This document shows positions 15,701 through 22,733 of a DNA stretch of 64,000 nt, in pieces. The DNA comes from Streptomyces sp. NBC_01803 (GTDB lineage: Bacteria > Actinomycetota > Actinomycetes > Streptomycetales > Streptomycetaceae). The stretch's first letter is position 1; the number at the start of each line of letters is the position of its first letter. The translations under genes were made by a program, and so were the position numbers. The notes beneath the pieces are model-generated. The model searched no databases. It had not been told where the DNA came from and saw nothing but the letters and a program-made list of their open reading frames with translations. Where the stretch lies: NCBI RefSeq assembly GCF_035917415.1, contig NZ_CP109073.1:1488001-1552000 (forward strand), in the 5' to 3' direction.

Positions 15701-18433
15701 TCAGTACGCCGGGAGGCGACGCGGGCCCAGGTCCGCGCGCGGTGGCGGCGGCGCCACCCACACCGTCGCGGCCAGCGCCGTCGCGCCGCGCGAGCCGACG
15801 ACGACCGGCTCCAGCTCGACGACGGAGATCTCGGGCCGGTCGTCGACCAGGCGCCCCAGGCGCAGCAGCAGCTCCTCCAGCGCCGCGGTGTCGACCGGGC
15901 GCGCACCGCGCCAGCCGAACAGCATGGGGGCGGCGCGGATGGAGCGGACCAGCTCGGCGGCGTCCCGGTCGGTGACGGGCAGCAGCCGGTGGGCGAGGTC
16001 GCCGAGCAGCTCGGAGGGCGGTCCGGCCAGGCCGAAGGAGAGAACCGCGCCGATGGCCGGATCGACGGTGGCCCGCACCACGGTGTCCACGCCGCGCGGC
16101 GCCATCGCCTGGACGACCGGCTGGAGCTCGGCGGGGCTGCCGAGCTGCCGGGTCAGCTCGGCGTAGGCGCCGCGCAGTTCGGCCTCGGTGGCGATGCCGA
16201 GCCGGATGCCGCCCAGATCGGACCGGTGCCGCAGCTGGGGGGCGGTGGCCTTCAGGGCCACCGGGAAGCCGATCCGGCGGGCCGCCGCGGCGGCGGCCTC
16301 CTCGTCGGGGGCGGGCAGCGCGGACAGCAGCGGGATGCCGTAGGCGCCGAGCAGGAGGCGGGTGCGCTCCTGGCCGACGGGGGTGCCGGGGCCGCCCGGC
16401 GCGGCGAGGACGGCCGGTACCGCGGGCGCGGCGGGGCCGATGAGGTCGGCCAGCAGCCGGGCCGCGACGTGTTCGTGGATATCGTCGAACTCCGGAACGC
16501 GGCCCGGCGCGGCGGCCTTGGCGCGCCACTGGGCGTGCCGGACGGCCTGGGCCAGGGCGCGGACGGCCCGTTCGGCGGACGGGTAGGCGGGGATGCCCTG
16601 GACGTTGAGCGCGGCGGCCAGCTCTTCCAGGGCGAGGTGGGTGACGACCACGGGCTTGTCGGCCTTGGCGTCGGCGACGGCGGTGTGCAGGGCGGCCATC
16701 AGGTCGAGGTCGTGGGTGACCCGGGTGTCCTCGCCGACGATCGGCAGCGCGGTGACCACGACGGCGTCGACGCCCGGGTCGGCCAGGGCGCCGGACAGCG
16801 CCCGGTGGTAGTCGGTCGGGGTCGCCCCGGAGCCCAGGCTGGCCAGCGGCAACGGGCGCAGGCCCTGGGCGCGGCAGGCGTCGTGGGCGATCAGCCCGAG
16901 CGCCTCGGCGTTGCCGACGACGGCGACGTTCGGGCCCTGGGGCAGCGGCTGGCGGGCGAGGAGCAGCCCGGTGTCGACGAGTTCGACGGCGGTGTCCACC
17001 TCGATGACGCCGGCCTGGCTGAGCAGCGCCGAGACGGTGCTGTCGGGGGTCCGCCCGGCCGGGACGGCGTGGCCGTGCGGCGGGGCGCCACCGCTGTGCC
17101 GTCCGCCGCGCACCACGACGACCGGCTTGCCCGCGGCGGCGGTGCGGCGGGCGATGCGGGTGAACTTCCGCGGGTTGCCGACGGATTCGAGGTACATGAG
17201 GACGACGTCGGTGGCCGGGTCCTCGTACCAGTGCTGGAGCGCGTCATTGCCGGACAGGTCCGCCCGGTTGCCGGCGGAGAGGAAGGTGGACAGGCCGGCG
17301 CCGCGCCGTTCCAGCTCGTCCAGGACGGCGATGCCGATGGCGGCGGACTGGGTGAACAGGCCGATCCGGCCGGCGCTGGGCAGGCGGGGCGCGGGGCTGG
17401 CGTTGAGCCGGACGGAGGGCGCGGTGTTGATCACGCCGAACGCGTTCGGCCCGATGATCCGCATGCCGTACGAACGGGCCAGGTGCACCAGCTCGCGCTG
17501 CTCCTCCCGGCTGTGCCCGGCGGCCAGCACCACCACGCCCTGCACCCCGTGCTCGCCGCACTCGGCCACGACTTCGGCCACCCGGTCGGCCGGCACGGCG
17601 AGCACGGCCAGGTCGACGGGGGCGGAGATGTCCCGCACGGACCGGAAGGCGGGCACGCCCTCCAGCACGGTCCGGTCCGGGCCGAGGGCGGCGTTGACCG
17701 CGTACACCTCACCGGTGAAGCCGCCGCCGAGCAGGCCCGCGAGCACGGTGCGCCCGGCGCCGCCGGGGCGGCGGCCGGCACCGATGACGGCGACGCTGCC
17801 GGGGGCCAGCAGCCGCTGCACGGATCTGGCCTCGGCGCGCTGCTCCCGGGCACGCATCACCTCGACGGACGCGGCGGTGGGCTCCAGGTCGAGGGTGAGG
17901 TGGACGGAGCCGTCGGCGAAGCTGCGGCGCTGGGAGTAGCCGGCGTCCGTGAACACCTTGATCATCTTGTTGTTGGCGGGCAGCACCTCCGCCTCGAAGC
18001 GCCGGATGCCGCGCTCCCTGGCGACCGCCGCGATGTGTTCGAGGAGGGCGGAGGCCAGGCCCCGGCCCTGGTGGGCGTCCTGGACGAGGAACGCGACCTC
18101 CGCGCGGTCGGCGTTCCCGGAGGCGGCCCGCCCCTCCTCGTCCACCCGGTCGTAGCGGACGGTCGCGAGGAACTCGTCGCCGACCGTGGCGGCCAGCCCC
18201 ACCCGGTCCACGTAGTCGTGGTGGGTGAATCGGTGCACGTCGCGGGCGGAGAGCCGGGGGTAGGGCGCGAAGAACCGGTAGTACTTCGACTCGTCGGACA
18301 CCCGCTCGTAGAAGCTCACCAGCCGGTCGGCGTCCGCCGGGGTGATGGGCCTGATGTGCGCGGTGCCCCCGTCCCGGAGCACCACATCGGCTTCCCAGTG
18401 GGCCGGGTAGTGAGGCAGGGCGGGTGTCCGCAT
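15701..18433 (-). CDS. patA: PatA-type protein acyltransferase: GNAT plus NDP-forming acyl-CoA synthetase domains
   Basis: A 910-residue fusion. Residues about 15-195 are a GNAT domain ('HIRPITPADADRLVSFYERVSDESKYYRFF', acetyl-CoA site 'DAHQGRGLASALLEHI'). The rest is the acyl-CoA synthetase (NDP-forming) module: CoA-binding domain 'GSVAVIGAGRRPGGAG', ligase-CoA domains 'IGLFTQSAAIGIAVLDELERRG', and a C-terminal ATP-grasp 'GFPVALKATAPQLRHRSDLGGIRLG'. The GNAT-first order is that described for SlPatA of Streptomyces lividans, which acetylates acetoacetyl-CoA synthetase. The synthetase part usually has no ligase activity in this family. ATG 18433 is chosen. It is divergent from ptsH. Confidence 0.85.
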   Translation of the reverse strand: MRTPALPHYPAHWEADVVLRDGGTAHIRPITPADADRLVSFYERVSDESKYYRFFAPYPRLSARDVHRFTHHDYVDRVGLAATVGDEFLATVRYDRVDEEGRAASGNADRAEVAFLVQDAHQGRGLASALLEHIAAVARERGIRRFEAEVLPANNKMIKVFTDAGYSQRRSFADGSVHLTLDLEPTAASVEVMRAREQRAEARSVQRLLAPGSVAVIGAGRRPGGAGRTVLAGLLGGGFTGEVYAVNAALGPDRTVLEGVPAFRSVRDISAPVDLAVLAVPADRVAEVVAECGEHGVQGVVVLAAGHSREEQRELVHLARSYGMRIIGPNAFGVINTAPSVRLNASPAPRLPSAGRIGLFTQSAAIGIAVLDELERRGAGLSTFLSAGNRADLSGNDALQHWYEDPATDVVLMYLESVGNPRKFTRIARRTAAAGKPVVVVRGGRHSGGAPPHGHAVPAGRTPDSTVSALLSQAGVIEVDTAVELVDTGLLLARQPLPQGPNVAVVGNAEALGLIAHDACRAQGLRPLPLASLGSGATPTDYHRALSGALADPGVDAVVVTALPIVGEDTRVTHDLDLMAALHTAVADAKADKPVVVTHLALEELAAALNVQGIPAYPSAERAVRALAQAVRHAQWRAKAAAPGRVPEFDDIHEHVAARLLADLIGPAAPAVPAVLAAPGGPGTPVGQERTRLLLGAYGIPLLSALPAPDEEAAAAAARRIGFPVALKATAPQLRHRSDLGGIRLGIATEAELRGAYAELTRQLGSPAELQPVVQAMAPRGVDTVVRATVDPAIGAVLSFGLAGPPSELLGDLAHRLLPVTDRDAAELVRSIRAAPMLFGWRGARPVDTAALEELLLRLGRLVDDRPEISVVELEPVVVGSRGATALAATVWVAPPPPRADLGPRRLPAY

Positions 18434-18528
18434 GGCTTCAGCGTACGGTTGACCACGTCCGGACGGGACCCTCGGTGCCCCGTCCACGGCGACCACTCCG
18501 CAACCCGAACCACCCCGGAGGGCAACAC

Positions 18529-18819
18529 ATGGCCGAGCGCCGCGTCTCCATCGGCTGGGCCGAAGGGCTACACGCCCGTCCCGCCTCGATCTTCGTCCGC
18601 GCCGCGACCGCCACCGGCGTGCCGGTGACCATCGCCAAGAAGGGCGGCACTCCCGTGAACGCCGCCTCGATGCTGGCCGTTCTCAGCCTCGGTGCCGAGG
18701 GCGGCGAGGAAGTCGTGCTGGCTTCCCCGACCGACGACACGACGGCCGCCGAGGCCGCTCTCGACCGTCTGGCGAAGCTCGTTTCCGAAGGACTTGAGGA
18801 GCTTCCGGAAACCGTGTGA
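18529..18819 (+). CDS. ptsH: HPr phosphocarrier protein
   Basis: The general phosphocarrier of the PEP:sugar phosphotransferase system, passing phosphate from EI to sugar-specific EIIA; in streptomycetes it serves fructose and N-acetylglucosamine uptake. The 96-residue protein has the active-site His in 'EGLHARPASIFV' (near residue 15) and the second signature 'NAASMLAVLSLGAEGGEEV'. The Ser near 'AASML' is at the position of the regulatory Ser46 of Firmicute HPr, but HPr kinase control is not established here. ATG 18529 follows CCGGAGGG at 7 bases. A strong terminator follows. Confidence 0.96.
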   Translation: MAERRVSIGWAEGLHARPASIFVRAATATGVPVTIAKKGGTPVNAASMLAVLSLGAEGGEEVVLASPTDDTTAAEAALDRLAKLVSEGLEELPETV

Positions 18820-18836
18820 ACGAATTGTTCGCGGCA

Positions 18837-18867
18837 CCCGGGAATTCTGGGCAGCAGAATTCCCGGG
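18837..18867 (+). terminator. Terminator after ptsH
   Basis: A perfect 12-bp stem (CCCGGGAATTCT / AGAATTCCCGGG) with a 7-base loop starts 17 bases past the HPr stop. An outer GCGG/CCGC extension is possible with a bulge. Confidence 0.8.
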
Positions 18868-18923
18868 CCGCATTCCATCAAAGGAATTCGCAGCCCTTAT
18901 TCTCCAGGTGTATACGGTCGCTG

Positions 18924-19601
18924 TTAAATCTGGCCGCGAACCGTGTTTACGGCAGGTTTCGGGCTCCTCACGGCGACCGAGCGAAACTGGCGGCGGGTCG
19001 GCGTCGCCCGTTCGAGCTGGGCCGCCGACAGGGCCCGCGCCCGCTCCGCGTCACCGCGCGCGATGGCGTCCACCAGGGCGCCGCGCTCCTGCCAGACCAC
19101 CACGGCCCGGGAGACCGGCTCCGCCGCGTACAGCCAGGTGATCTTGCGCCGCAGCTGCACCAGCAGGGCCGTGAGGCCGGGACTGCACGTCGCCTGGGCC
19201 ACCGTCTCGTGGAACCAGTCGCCCAGCGACCGCAGGTCCGCTTCCTGTCCCTGGCCTGCGCGCTGACGCCCGAGCCGGACGAGCCCGCGCAGGACCTTGA
19301 GGTGCGCCTCGGTGCGCCGCTGCGCCGCCCGGGCCGCGCCCAGCGGCTCCAGCAGCGCCCTTATGTCCAGCAGGTCCGCCGCCTCGCGGTCGCCGAGCTG
19401 CGCCACACAGGCCCCGGCGTGGCGCCGGGAGACGACGAAGCCCTCGGACTCCAGCGTGCGCAGCGCCTCGCGCACCGGGACCCGGGAGACGCCGTACCGC
19501 TGGGCGAGCTGCTCCTCGGCCAGCCGCGTGCCGGGTGGCAGGACTCCACCGACAATGTCGTCACGGATCGCCGTGCATACCGTGTGCGCGGAGATACGCA
19601 T
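18924..19601 (-). CDS. GntR/FadR-family transcriptional regulator
   Basis: A 225-residue regulator. The winged helix at 5-70 has 'AIRDDIVGGVLPPGTRLAEEQLAQRYGVSRVPVREALRTLESEG', the GntR recognition helix. The C-terminal all-helical FCD ligand domain has 'LLDIRALLEPLGAARAAQRR', 'WFHETVAQATCSPGLTALL' and 'RGDAERARALSAAQL', though the metal-binding His pattern of metal-dependent members is incomplete. The ligand is unknown. ATG 19601 is preferred to the TTG 6 bases upstream because GGGGG lies 8 bases before it. The AT-richer upstream region 19602-19776 holds a CGGGT/ACCCG palindrome suited to autoregulation. Confidence 0.85.
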   Translation of the reverse strand: MRISAHTVCTAIRDDIVGGVLPPGTRLAEEQLAQRYGVSRVPVREALRTLESEGFVVSRRHAGACVAQLGDREAADLLDIRALLEPLGAARAAQRRTEAHLKVLRGLVRLGRQRAGQGQEADLRSLGDWFHETVAQATCSPGLTALLVQLRRKITWLYAAEPVSRAVVVWQERGALVDAIARGDAERARALSAAQLERATPTRRQFRSVAVRSPKPAVNTVRGQI

Positions 19602-19650
19602 GAACAAACCCCCACTGACATAGCCGGCGTCAGCCCTGTTGCATTACTAC

Positions 19651-19665
19651 CGGGTCACTAACCCG
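19651..19665. promoter_or_regulatory. CGGGTcactaACCCG palindrome upstream of the GntR gene
   Basis: A 15-bp palindrome with 5-bp arms about 50 bases upstream of the GntR start, in the most AT-rich stretch of the neighbourhood. It is a candidate operator for the adjacent regulator; this is inference from position. Confidence 0.35.
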
Positions 19666-19776
19666 AACTGTATGGCAAAAACCCCGGTATGCCGATACCG
19701 CCCCCCGAAAACCCACCGATTTTCGGCCGTGAACACGGAAGCTCCGCGGAGGTACGGCCACGAATACGGACAGCGC

Positions 19777-19805
19777 GGGCCCCGGGCGGCGTGCGCCCGG
19801 GGCCC
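19777..19805 (-). terminator. Terminator after the M16 peptidase operon
   Basis: A perfect 12-bp stem (GGGCCCCGGGCG / CGCCCGGGGCCC) with a 5-base loop lies 23 bases past the stop of the second peptidase gene. Confidence 0.85.
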
Positions 19806-19827
19806 TTGTGAGCTTCTCGCGCGCCGG

Positions 19828-21213
19828 TCAGCCGCCGACGACGGTGACCTCGCCGATTCCGAGGTCCCGGACCGGCCCCGCGATCTGCTCGGCGTCCCCG
19901 ACGAGCACGGTCACCAGCCCGTCGGCGGGCAGCGCCCGGACCACGGCCGCGGACGCCTCCACCGCGCCGGTCTCGGCCAGCCTGGCGTACAACCGCGCCT
20001 GGTAGTCGTCCGGCAGTTCCTCCTCGACCTGGTCGGCCAGCGTGCCCGCCACCGCCGCCGCCGTCTCGAAGCTGAGCGGCGCCACCCCCACCAGGTACTG
20101 CACGGCCGCGTCCCGCTCGTCGTCCGTCAGCCCCTCGGCGGCCAGCGTGCGCAGCACCTGCCACAGGTCGGCCAGCGCCGGGCCGGTGACGTCCGTGGCC
20201 ACCGAGCCCCGGATGCCGAGCAGCGCCAGACCCGAGCCGTCCGCACTGGAGCGCAGCACCTGGCTGAACGCGCGGATGCCGTACGTGTAGCCCTTTTCCT
20301 CGCGCAGCACCCGGTCCAGCCGGGAGGTGATCGTGCCACCCAGGCAGTAGATGCCGAGCCGGCGCGCGGGGTACACCGGGTCGTGCCGGTCGGGGCCGGT
20401 CCGCCCGATGAGGAGCTGGGTCTGCACCGCGCCCGGACGGTGCACGATGACGACCCGGGCGGCGTCGTTCACATCGGCCGACGACCAGACGGGCGGCTCG
20501 GCGGCGGACCCGGTCCACGTGCCCAGGGTCTCCTTGAGCGCCGCGTCCAGGTCGATCCCGGTGAGGTCGCCGACGACGACGGCGGTGGCCGCGGCGGGCC
20601 TGATGTGCGCGTCGTAGAAGGCGCGCACCGCCTTGGCGTCGATCCGCTCCACGGTCTCCGCCGTGCCCTGCCGGGGCCGCGACATCCGGGACTCGGCCGG
20701 GAACAGCGCCGCGTACAGCGCCATCGCCGCGCGGCGCCCGGGGTTTGCCAGCTCGTGCGGGATCTCGTCCAGCCGGTTGCGGACCAGCCGCTCGATTTCG
20801 CTGTCCGCGAAGGCGGGGGCACGCAGCGCGTCGGCGAGGAGCCCGAGCGCCTTGGTCAGCCGGGAGGCGGGGACCTCCAGCGAGACGCGCAGACCCGCGT
20901 GGTCGGCGTGGGCGTCGAGCGTGGCGCCGCAGCGTTCGAGCTCGGCGGCGAACTCCTCGGCCGTGTGCTTGTCGGTGCCCTCGTTGAAGGCACGGGCCAT
21001 GATGGTGGCCACGCCCTCCTGCCCCTGTGGCTCCGTCTCCAGCGGCGCGGTCAGGTTCATCTCGACCGCGATGACGCGCTGGCCGGGCCGGTGACTGCGC
21101 AGCACCGTCAGCCCGTTGGGCAGGCTGCTCCGCTCCGGTGCCGGGAACGCCCACGGCCTGGGCTCCCCGCCCACCGGCCGCGGGTGGAGTGGCGTGGTGG
21201 TGGCGTCCGTCAC
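19828..21213 (-). CDS. M16-family peptidase, non-catalytic subunit
   Basis: A 461-residue member of the M16 family (mitochondrial processing peptidase/PqqL-like). Where active enzymes have HxxEH, this protein reads 'VATIMARAFNEGTDKHTAEEF', so the zinc site is lost. The C-terminal Arg-Tyr pair used in substrate binding is kept ('EEKGYTYGIRAFSQVL'). This is the arrangement of the regulatory (alpha) partner in two-subunit M16 enzymes. GTG 21213 overlaps the stop of the catalytic gene by 4 bases, so the two are translationally coupled and likely form a heterodimer. Confidence 0.88.
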   Translation of the reverse strand: MTDATTTPLHPRPVGGEPRPWAFPAPERSSLPNGLTVLRSHRPGQRVIAVEMNLTAPLETEPQGQEGVATIMARAFNEGTDKHTAEEFAAELERCGATLDAHADHAGLRVSLEVPASRLTKALGLLADALRAPAFADSEIERLVRNRLDEIPHELANPGRRAAMALYAALFPAESRMSRPRQGTAETVERIDAKAVRAFYDAHIRPAAATAVVVGDLTGIDLDAALKETLGTWTGSAAEPPVWSSADVNDAARVVIVHRPGAVQTQLLIGRTGPDRHDPVYPARRLGIYCLGGTITSRLDRVLREEKGYTYGIRAFSQVLRSSADGSGLALLGIRGSVATDVTGPALADLWQVLRTLAAEGLTDDERDAAVQYLVGVAPLSFETAAAVAGTLADQVEEELPDDYQARLYARLAETGAVEASAAVVRALPADGLVTVLVGDAEQIAGPVRDLGIGEVTVVGG

Positions 21214-22592
21214 TTGTCCGCCCCTTCGGTGTCGGAGTCGGTCGACTCGGTGGTGTCCGTCTGGTCCCCCTGATCCGCCTGCTCGGAGGGCCCGGTCGGC
21301 TCGTAGACCAGGACCGCGCGGTTGTCCGGGCGGAGCTGGGCGACGGCCACCGCGCGCACCTCCTCGGGAGTGACCTCCAGGACGCGCCGCACGGCGGTGA
21401 AGGCGAGCGTCGGGTCACCGAAGAGCACGGCGAACTTGCACAGCTCGTCGGCCCGGCCGCCGACCGTGGCGAGCCGGTCCAGCCACTCGCGCTCCAACTG
21501 GGCCTGGGCGCGCTCCATCTCCTCCGGCGTCGGCCCCTGCTCGGCGAACCGCGCCAGCTCCTCGTCCAGGGCCGCCTCGATGTCCGCGATCTCCGCGTCC
21601 CCCGAGGTCTTCACGTCCAGCCAGCCCATCGAGGGCGCGCCCGCCAGGCGCAGCAGGCCGAAGCCGGCCGAGACGGCCGTGCGGTCCCGCCGCACCAGCC
21701 GGTTGTGCAGCCGGGACGACTCCCCGCCGCCCAGCACGGTCAGCGCCAGGTCGGCCGCGTCGCCCTCCCGGGTGCCGTCGTGGGGCAGCCGGTAGGCCGC
21801 CATCAGCGCCCGCGCCGGGACGTCCTCGCGGACCAGCTCGCGCAGTTCCGCGCCGATGATCAGCGGCAGCGTGCCGTCGCGCGGCGGGCGCTTGCCGTCG
21901 TGGGCGGGGATCGAGCCGAAGTACTTCTCGGCCCAGGCCAGGACCTGTTCCGGGTCGATGTCGCCGACGACCGCCAGGACGGCGTTGTTGGGCGCGTAGT
22001 AGGTGCGGAAGAACTCCCGGGCGTCCTCCAGCGACGCGGCGTCCAGATCGGCCATCGAGCCGATCGGGGTGTGGTGGTAGGGATGCCCCGCCGGGAAGAC
22101 CATGGCGGTGAGCTTCTCGAACGCCGTGCCGTAGGGCACGTTGTCGTACCGCTGGCGGCGCTCGTTCTTGACGACGTCGCGCTGGTTCTCCATGGACTCC
22201 TCGTCCAGCGCCGACAGCAGCGTGCCCATCCGGTCCGCCTCCAGCCACAGGGCCAGTTCGAGCTGGTGGGCGGGCATGGTCTCGAAGTAGTTGGTGCGTT
22301 CGAAGCTGGTGGTCCCGTTGAGCGAGCCGCCGGCTCCCTGGATGAGCTCGAAGTGCCCGTTGCCCTTCACTTGGGCCGAGCCCTGGAACATCAGGTGCTC
22401 GAAGAGGTGCGCCAGTCCGGTGCGGCCCTGGACCTCGTGCCGGGAGCCGACGTCGTACCAGAGGCAGACGGCGGCGACCGGGGTGAGGTGGTCCTCGGAA
22501 AGCACCAGGCGCAGCCCGTTGGCCAGTCTGTGCTCGGTGGCGGTGAGCGCGCCGGCGGTGTCCTGCGGGATGGCCGTGTGGCCCATGGGCAT
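21210..22592 (-). CDS. M16-family zinc metallopeptidase, catalytic subunit
   Basis: A 460-residue peptidase with the inverted zinc motif in 'GLAHLFEHLMFQGS' (HxxEH; zinc His, catalytic Glu) near residue 65 and the distal Glu in the 'DVVKNERRQRYDNVPYG' region. It pairs with the non-catalytic subunit encoded immediately downstream with a 4-base overlap. No signal peptide is seen, so it is cytoplasmic. ATG 22592 has AAGGGA 5 bases upstream; ATG 22586 is possible. It is divergent from parC across 141 bp, an arrangement I recall as conserved in streptomycetes. Substrates are unknown. Confidence 0.9.
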   Translation of the reverse strand: MPMGHTAIPQDTAGALTATEHRLANGLRLVLSEDHLTPVAAVCLWYDVGSRHEVQGRTGLAHLFEHLMFQGSAQVKGNGHFELIQGAGGSLNGTTSFERTNYFETMPAHQLELALWLEADRMGTLLSALDEESMENQRDVVKNERRQRYDNVPYGTAFEKLTAMVFPAGHPYHHTPIGSMADLDAASLEDAREFFRTYYAPNNAVLAVVGDIDPEQVLAWAEKYFGSIPAHDGKRPPRDGTLPLIIGAELRELVREDVPARALMAAYRLPHDGTREGDAADLALTVLGGGESSRLHNRLVRRDRTAVSAGFGLLRLAGAPSMGWLDVKTSGDAEIADIEAALDEELARFAEQGPTPEEMERAQAQLEREWLDRLATVGGRADELCKFAVLFGDPTLAFTAVRRVLEVTPEEVRAVAVAQLRPDNRAVLVYEPTGPSEQADQGDQTDTTESTDSDTEGADK

Positions 22593-22626
22593 GAGGTCCC
22601 TTCGCTCGGACGGTCGAGGTGTACGT

Positions 22627-22642
22627 CACCTTATGCAAGGTG
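22627..22642. promoter_or_regulatory. CACCTTatgcAAGGTG palindrome in the M16/parC intergenic
   Basis: A 16-bp element with perfect 6-bp arms and a 4-base centre lies between the divergent starts of the catalytic M16 gene and parC. On the minus strand TTGCAT overlaps it and could be a -35 element. A dimeric regulator site is plausible; no regulator is assigned. Confidence 0.35.
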
Positions 22643-22733
22643 AGCCGGGGTGTGCGAAGTTCCCGGTTGTCAGTGGGGCGGTCCACAATGGTCGCCAGCA
22701 ACCCCGCCCGCCCCTACGAAGGAGCCTGCCGCG

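Noticed and set aside
18434..18528. Possible DasR (dre) site upstream of ptsH, GGT-TG-ACC
   Set aside because: The half-sites are 2 bases apart; the dre consensus needs 4 between GGT and ACC. Not supported.
15650..18628. A 992-codon open frame antisense to the acyltransferase gene
   Set aside because: Produced by third-position GC bias of the real gene on the other strand; its translation is Gly/Arg/Ala-rich with no domain, while the opposite frame shows GNAT and ATP-grasp motifs.
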